The position numbers and the translations under genes were made by a program. DNA of 64,000 nt from Hyphomicrobiales bacterium. Its GTDB lineage: Bacteria; Pseudomonadota; Alphaproteobacteria; Rhizobiales; Xanthobacteraceae. Below are positions 17,422 through 27,333 of the stretch, piece after piece. How positions within the stretch are numbered: position 1 is the first letter of the stretch; each line of letters starts with the position of its first letter. The notes beneath the pieces are model-generated. The model was not told where the DNA came from. It did no database searches and saw only the letters and a program-made list of their open reading frames with translations. Where the stretch lies: positions 186,001 to 250,000 of the forward strand of contig JADJPN010000001.1 in the NCBI GenBank assembly GCA_016713235.1, in the 5' to 3' direction.

Positions 17422-19379
17422 GTTCTGAGCGCCGGCAGATCGCGATAGAGATCGAGCGCTTCGGGGTTCGCAAGCGCTTCGGTGTTTTTTACCGGACGGC
17501 CATGCACGACGTCGCGTACCGCAAGCTCGGTGATCTTGCCCGAGCGCGTGCGCGGGATGTCAGCGATCTGCACGATCTTCGCGGGCACGTGACGCGGGCT
17601 GGCGCCGGTGCGCACCTGCTGCTTGATCTTCGCGGTCAGCGCGTCGTCGATCGCAACACCGTCACGCAGGCGCACGAAGAGCACGATCCGCGTATCGCCG
17701 TCCCATTCCTGGCCGATTGCGATGGATTCCACGACTTCGGGAATCTGTTCGACTTGTGCATAGATCTCCGCGGTGCCGATGCGCACGCCTTGCGGATTGA
17801 GGGTCGCGTCCGAGCGGCCATAAATCACCATCCCGCCATGCTCGGTCCATTCGGCAAAGTCGCCATGACACCAGATGTTCGGGAAGCGATCAAAATAAGC
17901 GCCGTGGTACTTCTTTCCGTCGGGATCGTTCCAGAACATAACCGGCATGGACGGGAACGCCTTCACGCAGACGAGTTCGCCACGCTCGCGCTTAATCGGT
18001 TTACCGTTGTCGTCCCAGACATCGACCGCCATGCCGAGCGAAGGCGCCTGCAATTCGCCCTTCCAGACCGGACTGGTCGGGTCGGCGCCGACAAAGCACG
18101 CCGCAAGATCGGTGCCGCCTGATACGGACGCCAGATGCACGTCCTTCTTCACTGCGTCATAGACGTAATCGAAACTCTCCGGCACCAGCGGCGAACCGGT
18201 CGCGGCGAGTACGCGCATCTTCGAAAGATCGTGCGTGTCTTTCGGATGAAGCCCCGCTTTCTTCGCCGCATCGATGAATTTCGGGGAGATGCCGACGAAG
18301 TCTATCTTTTCTTCCGCCACGTAGTCGAAGATCACCGTGTTATTCGGATGAAACGGTGAGCCGTCGTAGAGCATCAAGGTCGCTTCCGCCGCGAGGCCGG
18401 TGACGAGCCAGTTCCACATCATCCAGCCCATGGTGGTGAACCAGAACATCCGCTCGCCCGGCTTGATGCCGCAGTGAAGCTTGTGTTCCTTCAGATGCTG
18501 AAGAAGAATTCCGCCCTGACAATGCACGATGCATTTGGGCACGCCGGTCGTGCCGGAAGAAAAGAGTATGTACAGCGGATGATCGAACGGCAGCCGCTCG
18601 AATTCCACCTTCTTTGCCACGTAGGGCGCGATGAAACTATCGAGATCGGTCGCGCGCGGCAGCTTCGAAGCGGTTTCCTTCGCTTCGCCGAGATAGGGAA
18701 CGAGGATCACCTTCTCGGTGGTCAGCAGGTTCTTCATGACCGTTTCGAGTTTTTCGCCGATCTGGATTTTCTTTCCCGCGTACCAATAACCGTCACAGGA
18801 GAAGAAGAGCTTGGGCTGAATCTGTCCGAAGCGGTCGATCACGCCGCGCTCGCCGAAATCCGGCGAGCATGAAGAGAAGATCGCTCCGAGCGAGCTCGCC
18901 GCCAGCATGATCGCGACGCTCTCGGGCAAGTTCGGCAGCATCGCGGCGATACGGTCGCCTTTGCCTACGCCCGCCGCTTTCATGGCCTGCTGTAGCCTCG
19001 ACACCAGCGCATGCAGCTCGTCGAAGGAAAGCCAGTAGCTCTTTTTGTCCTCGCCGCGGAAGATCATCGCGGGCTCGCTACCCGTCCTGCGCATCATGTT
19101 TTCGGCAAAGCTGAGCCGGCTGCCGGGGAAGAACTTCGCGCCCGGCATGCGGTTACCGTCGCTCAAGATGGGCGACCCTTTTTCGCCAATTACGCCGCAG
19201 GAATCCCATACCAACTCCCAAAAGGCCGGCAGGTTATCGATGGACCAGGCGTGGAGCTGCTTGTAATCGGCGAGCGAGAGCCCGTAGCGGCTGTTGGCTT
19301 CCTGCATGAAGCGCACCATCTCGCTGTTGCGAACGGCTTCCGGTGACGGGCTCCAAAGCGGCGCGGTATTGGCATTCAT
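17418..19379 (-). CDS. Acetoacetyl-CoA synthetase
   Basis: This 653-residue AMP-forming ligase activates acetoacetate with CoA and ATP, in ketone-body and polyhydroxybutyrate-linked metabolism. Its length and N-terminal region (PLWSPSPEAV) are typical of acetoacetyl-CoA synthetases rather than acetyl-CoA synthetases. The ATP-binding loop is ILFSSGTTGVPKCIVH near residue 273, the adenylation motif YGRSDATLNPQGVRIGTAEIY is near 555, and the C-terminal catalytic lysine is in RTRSGKITE. It is monocistronic and convergent with fbpB. No beta-ketothiolase or hydroxybutyrate dehydrogenase gene is nearby. Confidence 0.93.
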   Translation of the reverse strand: MNANTAPLWSPSPEAVRNSEMVRFMQEANSRYGLSLADYKQLHAWSIDNLPAFWELVWDSCGVIGEKGSPILSDGNRMPGAKFFPGSRLSFAENMMRRTGSEPAMIFRGEDKKSYWLSFDELHALVSRLQQAMKAAGVGKGDRIAAMLPNLPESVAIMLAASSLGAIFSSCSPDFGERGVIDRFGQIQPKLFFSCDGYWYAGKKIQIGEKLETVMKNLLTTEKVILVPYLGEAKETASKLPRATDLDSFIAPYVAKKVEFERLPFDHPLYILFSSGTTGVPKCIVHCQGGILLQHLKEHKLHCGIKPGERMFWFTTMGWMMWNWLVTGLAAEATLMLYDGSPFHPNNTVIFDYVAEEKIDFVGISPKFIDAAKKAGLHPKDTHDLSKMRVLAATGSPLVPESFDYVYDAVKKDVHLASVSGGTDLAACFVGADPTSPVWKGELQAPSLGMAVDVWDDNGKPIKRERGELVCVKAFPSMPVMFWNDPDGKKYHGAYFDRFPNIWCHGDFAEWTEHGGMVIYGRSDATLNPQGVRIGTAEIYAQVEQIPEVVESIAIGQEWDGDTRIVLFVRLRDGVAIDDALTAKIKQQVRTGASPRHVPAKIVQIADIPRTRSGKITELAVRDVVHGRPVKNTEALANPEALDLYRDLPALRT

Positions 19380-19548
19380 CGGCGGCGTCTTCCCTAGCGT
19401 AAAGCGCTTGAATAAACAGTCTTTTAGCGTCTCGCCGCGGTTATGTCAGGGTCATGAAAGCGACACATAGGACCGAGAAATAGACTAGACTTCGCTTTGG
19501 CCGGCCACCCGCCCGCCTGATCAGCGAACTCCAACGCCGGAAAGTTTC

Positions 19549-21507
19549 GTGAGCGTCTCGTCCCGCATGCAGCGTTTTGCTATTGGCTTCGTCACAGCCG
19601 TGGCGATTTTCTGGTATTGCGCTGCTTGCTGTGCCTTATCTGGTGTCGGAGCAGCAGATCAGGAGTGTCGCGAGCCGCGCGATCCAGTCCGCGACCGGCG
19701 TGACGCCGCGCATCGACGGCCCCGTGCGTCTCGCCCTGCTACCGCGCCCGGCGATTCAAGTTCAGGAAATTTCGCTCAACGACGGCTCGAACAACGGGCC
19801 CGCTGTCGGTGCGCTACAGGCAAGCCTGCAATTCTGGCCGCTCCTGTTCGGTGAGATCAGGGTTGCAACCCTCACGCTCGATCGCCTGCGCCTTGCGATC
19901 GAACTCTCGCCGGAAGGAAAGCTGATCGGCGGACTGCCGATCAATCCCGCCATCGCCGACGAAGACGAGGTGCCCGAACTCCGGGTTGCGAACGGGTCGG
20001 TGTTGCTTCGCGTACAAGGCCGCGACCGCGTCGAAATCATTTCCGGCGTCAACGCCTCGCTGAACTGGGCCGGCGCATCGCTTACGACGACCGGAAGTTT
20101 CACGATCGGGAACAAGCTTGCGAATGGCACGCTGATGATCGCGGACACCGCCGCGCTCGCCAAAGGGCAGCGCAGCGCACTCCGCATCCGCCTCGAAGCC
20201 GAGCCGGTCAGGCTCGCTTACGAAGGCGGAATCACGTTCCGGGATTCTTCGCTGCAAGGCGAAGGCTCGCTCAGCGCAGACGGCCGCTCGCTTCGCGAAG
20301 CGCTGGCGCTTTTTGGCATTTCGGTACCTTCACCAACGGGATTTGGACGCTTCTCTGTTAAATCGACTGTGTCCTTGCGGCCGATCGCACTCACCTTCAC
20401 CAATCTTTCGCTCGAACTCGACGGCAATCGTGCCGACGGCGGACTGAACTGGAAGCGCGACGGCAACCGTTCGATCCTGCAAGGCACGCTCGCAAGCGAA
20501 ACCGTCGATCTTTCGATCTATCAGATTCCGTTTCGGCTTACCGCGACAGCCGCGCGTGAATGGGATCGCCGCGCGGTTCAAACTTCGGCATTCGAGAGTT
20601 TTGATCTCGATCTCCGCTTGTCCTGCGGCAAGCTCTTGATCGGAAAAATCGAAATCGGAAATGCGGCAATCACACTTGCTGCGAGAAGCCGGCTGTTTAC
20701 GGCATCAATCAGCGAAGCACAGTTTTACGGCGGCACGATGCGCGGCAACGCGGCATGGAATGCCGCGGAAGCGACGCCGTCTTTGAAGATCGATGCAAAT
20801 CTCGGCAATTTCGATTTCGAACGCGGACTTGGCGGGCTTGCCGGCTTCCGCAGACTCGAAGGCAAAGGCTCGCTGACGATCGCGGTGACGTCGCGGGGCA
20901 GAGCGCGCATGAGATCGCTTCCGCGCTTTCCGGGAAAGTTCAGCTTGCCATGAAGCAAGGCGCGCTCGCCGGCATCAATGCCGAAGCGATGCTGCGGCGC
21001 CTCGAGCGGCGTCCGCTGTCCGGTACCGGCGATCTGCGCGGCGGCCGCACGCCGTTCGAACGTCTCAACGGAATTCTGGAAATAGAAGACGGCGTGGCAA
21101 AGCTCACCAATTTCGATGTCGAAAGCCCGATCCTGAAGATCGCTCTTCAAGGCGAAACTTCCCTCGCCCGCCGCGAGTTCGACCTGCGTGGCACGGCGAG
21201 CCTGATGCGCGTGGCGCAAGGCACCGCGCCGCAGGTCTCGTTCGACCTGCCGTTCCTCATCAGCGGCAATTTGGACAACCCTTACCTTCTCCCCGACCCC
21301 GAAGCGCTGATCCGTCACTCCGGCGCGACCGCGCCGCTGCTGGACGCGGTGCGCGGCAGGGCTGCGCGCGAGGCCATGCGCAGTGTGATCGAGACGGTTA
21401 CCGGCTTGCGCTCGATCGGGGAGTTGCCGGCCAACCCTACCTTCGAGCCGCCGCCAGCGATTGCGCCGGCCCCTACGCCATCGGCGCAGCCGGTACAGTC
21501 ACGCTGA
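19549..21507 (+). pseudogene. AsmA-family protein with two compensating frameshifts
   Basis: Three frames together give one AsmA-like protein of 652 residues, envelope proteins with an N-terminal membrane anchor and a long beta-rich body implicated in outer-membrane lipid transport. The anchor is encoded from a GTG at 19549. The body (ALLAVPYLVSEQQIRSV onward) is in a second frame open to 20953. The last part (ALSGKVQLAMKQGALAGINA onward, to 21507) returns to the first frame. An extra T near 19612 and a missing G in the G run at 20895-20898 explain both changes, and the total length stays a multiple of three. The C-terminal tail is Pro-rich. The conserved body argues for sequencing error or very recent mutation. 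Confidence 0.8.
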
Positions 21508-21598
21508 TTTTATGCCGCTGGCCTTGCGGGGAATCGCATTCGACGACAAGGTACGTTGCATCCATTCCTGAACGGCTCCCTCCCTGCAGGAATTCGTC

Positions 21599-22747
21599 AT
21601 GCACTTTCGTAACGCTGCGCGGCTTTGCGCTGCCCTGGTCCTATTCTTGGCGGCGGCATTCGGCGCGCAGGCGCAGCACACGAGCAAGCTCTCACTGACC
21701 GCGACGCCGCTCGGCGCCGCGGCGGGAGAAAAACTGGTGCCGGTCTCCGCGATAGCCGGTATCGATGTCACATTGAAGAACGAAAGCAGCGAAACGCTCT
21801 CTGCTGTCGTGTTCAAGGCCAAACTGAACGGCGTAAAGCTGAGCCCACAAGACGACTGGAAAGCGGATGGCGACAACGCCGTGCTCGAAATCGCCTCGAT
21901 CAAGCCGAACGAGGAAATCACCCGGCGCTTAAATGTACGCGTCGAAATGGCGCCGTTGCCACCCGGCAGGCAGGCCGAAGTCGCGATTGAAGCAAAAGCC
22001 GGAGAGGCCTCGGCCAGCGCCGCCGTGAAGTTTCCGGTCGGCGATTGTGCCGCGGCGTTTCAGGCCGAACTGACCAAGCTCCGCATCAGCACGATTTCGG
22101 AAATCTGGCCGACGGCCGACAACATGCGCAAGCCCGACACCACGCTATCCCGCACGCGGTACTTTCCAGTGCGCATGCGGCGCGGCGATCTTGCCAACAT
22201 CGACCGATTAGCAGCCGGCTATCAGGCGCGGTTGCTCGCGCATTACGATTTCTTCTCCGAAGGCGTTCGCTACACCGCGCGCCGCTGGTCGGACGAACTG
22301 CGCGCTTTTGCCGGTCAGGAACCAAACCCCGGGATCTGCGCCGTGAACGACGAAATGGTGCAGGGTATTCGCAAGACGATCAACTATGTGACCGCCCGGC
22401 TCGATCCGCAGATCAAGGCGCACGCGCGCGGCATGGAATTGCTGCGCAAGCATTTCAACGCCGAGGCAGACGACGATCTGAAAAAGATTGCGCTGCGGAC
22501 GGCCGAAGCAGCCGGCGCAAAATTCGAGAGCGCTCCCGTGACGACACTGGACGCAATCGCCCGTGCGAAAGGCTTGCTGAAAGATATCAAGCTCACCGAA
22601 GAACAGATCGACAATCTGTCGCTGCTCGAATCTGCGGCCTGGGTCGAGGCGCAAGCCGTGCGCTCGAAAAAACTGAGCGACCTGATCGAAGGTTCGATTA
22701 CGGGAATCGGCGAAGCGCAGAAGAAATCCTGCGTCTGCGCGTTCTAA
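21599..22747 (+). CDS. Secreted protein of unknown function
   Basis: The 382-residue product has a signal peptide (cleavage after AFGAQAQ, about residue 25). Residues 30-150 look like an immunoglobulin-like beta domain: alternating hydrophobic strands and GIDVTLKNESSETLSAVVFKAKL, similar in feel to domains in Rhizobiales envelope proteins. The second half is mainly helical and ends in SCVCAF. I recognise no family. It follows the AsmA-like gene by 91 bases on the same strand and overlaps the convergent acetyltransferase by 4 bases. Confidence 0.75.
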   Translation: MHFRNAARLCAALVLFLAAAFGAQAQHTSKLSLTATPLGAAAGEKLVPVSAIAGIDVTLKNESSETLSAVVFKAKLNGVKLSPQDDWKADGDNAVLEIASIKPNEEITRRLNVRVEMAPLPPGRQAEVAIEAKAGEASASAAVKFPVGDCAAAFQAELTKLRISTISEIWPTADNMRKPDTTLSRTRYFPVRMRRGDLANIDRLAAGYQARLLAHYDFFSEGVRYTARRWSDELRAFAGQEPNPGICAVNDEMVQGIRKTINYVTARLDPQIKAHARGMELLRKHFNAEADDDLKKIALRTAEAAGAKFESAPVTTLDAIARAKGLLKDIKLTEEQIDNLSLLESAAWVEAQAVRSKKLSDLIEGSITGIGEAQKKSCVCAF

Positions 22748-23352
22748 TCCTTAGGCGGCGCGATCTCGGGCTGGGGATCGCTCGAAAGACGCGCATAGAG
22801 CAGGTGATCCTGCCAGCTACCCGCGATCGAGAGATACTGCCGCGCAGTCCCCTCGCGCGAGAATTTCATTTTCTCGAGCAGCTTGATCGACGCCGCGTTC
22901 GACAAGAGACAAGCCGCCTCGATGCGGCGTAGCCGCAACAACGAGTGCGCGAACGGCACGAGCGCCGCGATCGCAGCACTCATATACCCCTTGCCGGCGT
23001 GGGACTGCGCCATCCAGTAACCCAGACTGCAGGCTTGCGCCGCGCCCCGGCGCAAATTCGTGAGCGTAGCGCCACCGAGCATGACGCAATCACTTTTGCG
23101 AAAGACGAGGAACGCGTAGCCGGCTTCTTCGTGCAGATCGCGCTCATAACGACGAATGCGCCGCCGAAACGCACCGCGCGTTAGATCGTCATCGGGCCAG
23201 AGCGGCTCCCAGGGCGCCAGAAATTCCCGGCTGGCGCCACGCACCGCAGACCACTCCTCGAAATCGGCCATGCGCGGCATACGCAGGAAAACGCCATTGC
23301 CGTCGATAATCGGCGCATTGCTTTGAGGAATTATCGACTTGAAGAAAGCCAT
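22744..23352 (-). CDS. GNAT-family N-acetyltransferase, RimJ-like
   Basis: This 202-residue protein belongs to the RimJ/RimL branch of GNAT acetyltransferases, which move an acetyl group from acetyl-CoA to N-terminal amines of ribosomal and other proteins. The acetyl-CoA pyrophosphate loop appears as SHAGKGYMSAA near residue 118, and the later AACLLSNAASIKLLEKMKF is the typical NxxSxxxLEKxGF stretch. The position after thrC and the M16 peptidase on the same strand is a conserved Rhizobiales order, so it is probably the last gene of that cluster. The exact target protein is unknown. Confidence 0.88.
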   Translation of the reverse strand: MAFFKSIIPQSNAPIIDGNGVFLRMPRMADFEEWSAVRGASREFLAPWEPLWPDDDLTRGAFRRRIRRYERDLHEEAGYAFLVFRKSDCVMLGGATLTNLRRGAAQACSLGYWMAQSHAGKGYMSAAIAALVPFAHSLLRLRRIEAACLLSNAASIKLLEKMKFSREGTARQYLSIAGSWQDHLLYARLSSDPQPEIAPPKD

Positions 23353-23366
23353 GCGCGCAGTCTGTT

Positions 23367-24638
23367 TCAGGCAGCCCTGCGCTGCAACGCCTCGGTCGCA
23401 GCCCCTGCCCGCTCAAGGCCCTTGGCCTCGCCGACGCCGACAAAGGTGGGTTTGCCCCCCGAAATGAGCTTTCGTCCGGCAGCACGGACGCTCTCGACCG
23501 TGATTTCCTCGATCTTGCGTTCGATCTCTTCGAACGGGATCGCGCGGCCGAAGGCCAGCAGGCGCCCGCCGAGCTGATCGGCCCGCGCGGAAGCGCTTTC
23601 GAGCGCAGAAAGAACGCCGACCTTCATCTGCGCCTTGGCCCGATCGACTTCGGCTTGCGTAGCTTTCTCAGCAGCCTCATGCAGTTCGGCAATCACGACG
23701 CGCGTCAGTTCCTCGGTATCGCGCCCGTCGGTGCCCGCAGATACGCCGAACAGGCCGACATCCTGATGGGAGGAATGAAACGCCTGAATCGAGTAGCAGA
23801 GCCCGCGCCGCTCGCGCACCTCCTGAAACAAACGCGACGAACCGCCGCCACCGGCCAGATTCACAAAGGCCTGCATCGAGAAGCGATCAGGGGCGTGATA
23901 GCTGACGCCTTCAAGGCCCAGCACAAGATGCGTCTGCTCGAGCTTGCGCCCGCGAATCTCTACACCACCGGCGTACCTTGCTTGCGTGGCCGGCGCGACG
24001 TCGCCGTTCGGTATCGAGGCAAGACCTTGCGCCGCGGCGGCGAGCAATTGATCGTGGTCGACAGCGCCCGCCGCCGCCACGATCATGCGCGAGCCGCGAT
24101 AGCGCTTCGCCAGATAAGCGCGCAGTTTCTCCGGCGTGAAGGAACGCACGGTTTCGGGGGTGCCGAGAATCGGGCGACCGATCGCCTGCTTGGGAAAAGC
24201 CGTTTCCTGAAAGATGTCGTAGACGAGGTCATCCGGATCGTCGGCCGCGCCGCCGATCTCCTGCACGATCACGCTCTGCTCGCGGCCAAGTTCGCTCAAC
24301 TCAAACGACGAGTTCGTCAGGATGTCGGAAAGCAGATCGAACGCGAGCGGGATATCCTTGCCGAGCAGCCGCGAATAATAAGAAGTAACTTCGATGCCGG
24401 TCGCCGCGTTCAACTCGCCGCCGACATTCTCGATCTCTTCGCTGATCTGCAACGCATTGCGCCTGCTCGTGCCCTTGAAGGCCATATGTTCAAGGAGATG
24501 CGAAATGCCGTGTTCGTCCTCATCCTCGTAGCGCGCACCAGCGGCGACCCAGATGCCGAGCGACGCGGTCTTCACGTCCGACATCGTATCGGTCGCAACG
24601 GTCACACCATTCGGCAACTTATCGATGCGGATCGTCAT
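23367..24638 (-). CDS. M16-family zinc peptidase, mitochondrial-processing-peptidase-like
   Basis: The 423-residue protein is a pitrilysin-type metallopeptidase related to the beta subunit of mitochondrial processing peptidase. The inverted zinc motif HLLEH lies at residues 47-51, with the distal glutamate region near 120-130 and the glycine-rich loop LAGGGGSSRLFQEVRE near 275. The last part GKPTFVGVGEAKGL is also typical. It probably degrades or trims peptides in the cytoplasm. ATG at 24638 overlaps the thrC stop by 4 bases and starts the conserved MTIRIDKLPNG, so the longer upstream reading frame is not used. Confidence 0.92.
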   Translation of the reverse strand: MTIRIDKLPNGVTVATDTMSDVKTASLGIWVAAGARYEDEDEHGISHLLEHMAFKGTSRRNALQISEEIENVGGELNAATGIEVTSYYSRLLGKDIPLAFDLLSDILTNSSFELSELGREQSVIVQEIGGAADDPDDLVYDIFQETAFPKQAIGRPILGTPETVRSFTPEKLRAYLAKRYRGSRMIVAAAGAVDHDQLLAAAAQGLASIPNGDVAPATQARYAGGVEIRGRKLEQTHLVLGLEGVSYHAPDRFSMQAFVNLAGGGGSSRLFQEVRERRGLCYSIQAFHSSHQDVGLFGVSAGTDGRDTEELTRVVIAELHEAAEKATQAEVDRAKAQMKVGVLSALESASARADQLGGRLLAFGRAIPFEEIERKIEEITVESVRAAGRKLISGGKPTFVGVGEAKGLERAGAATEALQRRAA

Positions 24639-26050
24639 GCCGCCGCGCCTTTGGCTGCGCGGGCATGGCGGACGACGAAATCCGCGACTGCTTTTGCGTC
24701 GTTCGGCAGATTGGTCACGCGTTCCTTGCGGCTCATGAGATCGGAGAACCGGGCCGGCAGTTGCGGATCGACGCCGCAAGCGGCTTCGACCGCTTCGGGA
24801 AATTTCGCGGGATGCGCGGTGCCGAGCACGACAAGCGGACTGTCTGCTTTCTTTACGCCCAGCTTGCGGGCGACCGCGACGCCGACCGCGGTGTGCGGGT
24901 CGAGCACATAGCCGCTCGCTTTATGCACATCGCGGATCGTATCGCGGGTTTCGTTTTCATCCGCGCGGGACGCGGAGAAAAGCTGCCGCATGCCGGCGAG
25001 CGCGGAATCATTCAACGCGAAGCGGCCTTTCGACCCGAGATCGTGCATCGCTGCGCGGACAATCGACGGGTCGCGGCCGCAGGCGTCGAACAGCAGACGC
25101 TCGAAATTCGAGGAGACCTGAATGTCCATCGCCGGCGACGAGGTTGCGACCACGCCGCGCACTTCATACGCTCCGGTTTCCAGCGTGCGCGCGAGAATGT
25201 CGTTGACGTTGGTGGCGACGACCAAACGCTCGATCGGCAGGCCCATTTTCGCCGCGACATAACCCGCGAAGATATCGCCGAAGTTTCCGGTCGGCACCGC
25301 GAAGGTGACACGCTTATCCGGCGCGCCGAGGGCCACCGCGGCCGTGAAGTAATAGACGATCTGCGCGACGATCCGCGCCCAGTTGATGGAGTTGACCGCG
25401 GACAACTTCACGCGGTCGCGGAATGCGTGATCGTTGAACAGGGCTTTGACGATCGCCTGGCAGTCGTCGAAGTTTCCGTCGATCGAAACCACGTTGATGT
25501 TCGGCTCCGTAATCGCCGTCATCATCCGCTCCTGCACCGGCGAGACGCGGCCTTTCGGAAACATGAAGACGAGATCGATGCGGTCGCGGCCGCGGAAGGC
25601 CTCGGTCGCGGCGCCGCCGGTATCACCCGAAGTTGCGCCGACGATGGTGCAGCGCTCGTTGTTCGCGGCCAGTACATAATCCATCAGCCGCGAGATGAGC
25701 TGCATCGCCACGTCCTTGAAGGCGAGCGTGGGCCCGTGAAAGAGCTCGAGAATATATTCACCGCTCGAGAGCCTGTGCAGTGGCGTCACGTCCTTGTGCG
25801 AGAACGTGGCATAGGCTTCCTCGATCATGCGCTTCAGGTCGCGCTCGGGAATGTCGTTGCCGACAAAAGGCGCGACCACGCGCAGCGCGATCTCTGCGTA
25901 GGACTTGCCTTTGAACGCGGCGATTTCCCCGCGCGAGATCTGCGGCCAGGACTCCGGCACATAGAGTCCGCCGTCACGCGCGAGACCTTCGATCAGCGCT
26001 TCGTTAAATGAGGCGGGCTTCGCCTCGCCGCGGGTCGAGACGTATTTCAA
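24635..26050 (-). CDS. thrC: Threonine synthase
   Basis: The 471-residue PLP enzyme converts O-phosphohomoserine to threonine, the last step of threonine synthesis. The Schiff-base lysine is K112 in LAFKDVAMQ, and the phosphate-binding region is ATSGDTGGAA near 140. The N-terminus (MKYVSTRGEA) is the family start, and the length fits the longer proteobacterial type. It is translationally coupled to the M16 peptidase downstream. The 119 bases upstream hold two hairpins that separate it from surf1, so it probably has its own promoter there. Confidence 0.97.
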   Translation of the reverse strand: MKYVSTRGEAKPASFNEALIEGLARDGGLYVPESWPQISRGEIAAFKGKSYAEIALRVVAPFVGNDIPERDLKRMIEEAYATFSHKDVTPLHRLSSGEYILELFHGPTLAFKDVAMQLISRLMDYVLAANNERCTIVGATSGDTGGAATEAFRGRDRIDLVFMFPKGRVSPVQERMMTAITEPNINVVSIDGNFDDCQAIVKALFNDHAFRDRVKLSAVNSINWARIVAQIVYYFTAAVALGAPDKRVTFAVPTGNFGDIFAGYVAAKMGLPIERLVVATNVNDILARTLETGAYEVRGVVATSSPAMDIQVSSNFERLLFDACGRDPSIVRAAMHDLGSKGRFALNDSALAGMRQLFSASRADENETRDTIRDVHKASGYVLDPHTAVGVAVARKLGVKKADSPLVVLGTAHPAKFPEAVEAACGVDPQLPARFSDLMSRKERVTNLPNDAKAVADFVVRHARAAKGAAA

Positions 26051-26121
26051 ATCCGTGGGTTCCCTTGATGGCGGCGCACCCTATGCAGGGGGTTGAGCCA
26101 AGGCAAGTTTCAGTTCGTGCC

Positions 26122-26147
26122 CTGATGTCGGATTTATCCGACATCAG
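26122..26147. repeat. 11-bp stem-loop between surf1 and thrC
   Basis: Perfect 11-bp arms (CTGATGTCGGA and its complement) enclose the loop TTTA. It lies in the thrC leader, past the surf1 stop on the minus strand. Together with the neighbouring stem it probably blocks read-through from the oxidase operon or stabilises its RNA end. Confidence 0.75.
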
Positions 26148-26160
26148 TAATTAATTGGTC

Positions 26161-26184
26161 GCAAGTCGGCTAAAGCCGACTTGC
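26161..26184 (-). terminator. 10-bp stem-loop spanning the surf1 stop codon
   Basis: Perfect arms GCAAGTCGGC and GCCGACTTGC enclose TAAA and include the surf1 stop codon. No T-run follows directly, so it is terminator-like rather than a classic intrinsic terminator. It shares the core AGTCGG/CCGACT with the hairpin 13 bases away. Confidence 0.55.
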
Positions 26185-26918
26185 GCGCAGACGCTGCCAG
26201 GCAAAGGCCGCGAAAACGCCTATCAGCGTGCAGGCCAGGCCATACCAGGTCAGTGCATAGCCAAGGTGGTTGTTGGTGAAGGTGAGCTTGGTTTCGTTCG
26301 GTTGCGGAAGCTCTCCCGCGCGATGATCGCGCGTCTCATCGAGCAGAAACGGCAGCACGTTCTTCAAGCCGAAAGCGCGCTCGATGTCGGCTGGGTTTTT
26401 GCTGTACCAGGCATTGCGCTTCGGATCGTTGGCGGGCGTGAAATAATTGGTCTGCTCGGGCGCACGGAACAGACCGGTGATACGAACAACGCCTTCCGTC
26501 TGCCCTTCGCCGCGCGAAGCCGGTTCTTTCTTTTCGAGCGGAACGAAGCCGCGATTGATGATGACGATGCTGCCGTCCGCGCGCGCAAAGCGCGTCACAC
26601 GCAATAGCCCGCGCCGGAGTATGCGCCCTTGGCGTCAGAGAGCACGGTATAGACCTGCACTTCATGCTGATGAAGAAAACGGCCTTCCGCGATGTAGGGC
26701 CGATATTCTTCTTTCTGGAGTTCGAGCGAGAGCGATTCCGCGGAGGCCGGCAAGCGCTGCGGCGTTTCCTTTACGCGCTTCGACGCCGTCTCGATCAGAT
26801 TTTCTTTCCAGGAAAGCCTCTGCATCTGCCAATTGCCGAGCGTGATCAGCATGGCGAGCACGCCCAGCGAAAGCAGGCCGGGCAGGATCAGGCTGCGAAC
26901 GGCCGGCGCGCGGCTCAC
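26170..26918 (-). pseudogene. surf1: SURF1 cytochrome oxidase assembly protein, frameshifted
   Basis: SURF1 is an inner-membrane protein that helps insert haem a into subunit I of cytochrome c oxidase. The N-terminal half, from a GTG at 26918 that overlaps the upstream gene by 4 bases, has the first transmembrane helix and the LGNWQMQRLSWKE motif. It runs to SGAGYC and then stops. The second half (INRGFVPLEKKEP, second helix LTWYGLACTLIGVFAAF) is in another frame and ends at 26170. Restoring one G near 26601 gives GAGYWRVTRF, as expected for the family (GxGYWxxTP). The protein would be about 248 residues. Both halves are conserved, which suggests sequence error or a very recent mutation. Confidence 0.85.
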
Positions 26919-27304
26919 TTGTCTTTCTCCAGCCGCGCCTCGGCGGCCTTGTGATGAAACTGGAGCGCGATCAGGAGCGATTTCAGAATACGCAGCGGGA
27001 TGAGTGTTGCGATCAAAACAGCGGGAATGCCGACAGCAGCATGCACCCAATAGTCCGGACGCCAGATCAATTCGACGGCAAGCACGGCCAACACCGCGAC
27101 CAAACCGCCAAACAGAATGACGAAGACCGCCGGGCCGTCGCCGGAATCGGCGAAGGAATAATCGAGCCCGCACTGCTCGCAACGCGGCGCCAGATTCAGG
27201 TATCCGTTGAAGAGTTTTCCGCGCCCGCAGCGGGGGCAAGAACAAGTCAGTCCCGCCTTGAAGGGCGAGACTGAGATTTCTTCGCTGGTGGCGGATTTTT
27301 TCAT
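26915..27304 (-). CDS. DUF983 family membrane protein
   Basis: This 129-residue protein has a small N-terminal zinc-ribbon-like region with two CxxC pairs (SCPRCGRGKLF and RCEQCGLD) and two transmembrane helices near residues 55-80 and 88-110. It is the DUF983 protein habitually encoded between ctaE and surf1 in Rhizobiales cytochrome oxidase operons, and is presumed to help oxidase assembly, though its function is unproved. ATG at 27304 fits the conserved start MKK. The 3' end overlaps the surf1 GTG start by 4 bases. Confidence 0.9.
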   Translation of the reverse strand: MKKSATSEEISVSPFKAGLTCSCPRCGRGKLFNGYLNLAPRCEQCGLDYSFADSGDGPAVFVILFGGLVAVLAVLAVELIWRPDYWVHAAVGIPAVLIATLIPLRILKSLLIALQFHHKAAEARLEKDK

Positions 27305-27333
27305 CTCCGCCTTTCTAGTTCGCGATTGCGGCG

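Noticed and set aside
24665..26011. A 448-residue plus-strand open frame opposite thrC
   Set aside because: It has the same Arg/His-rich shadow composition and thrC is clearly the real gene.
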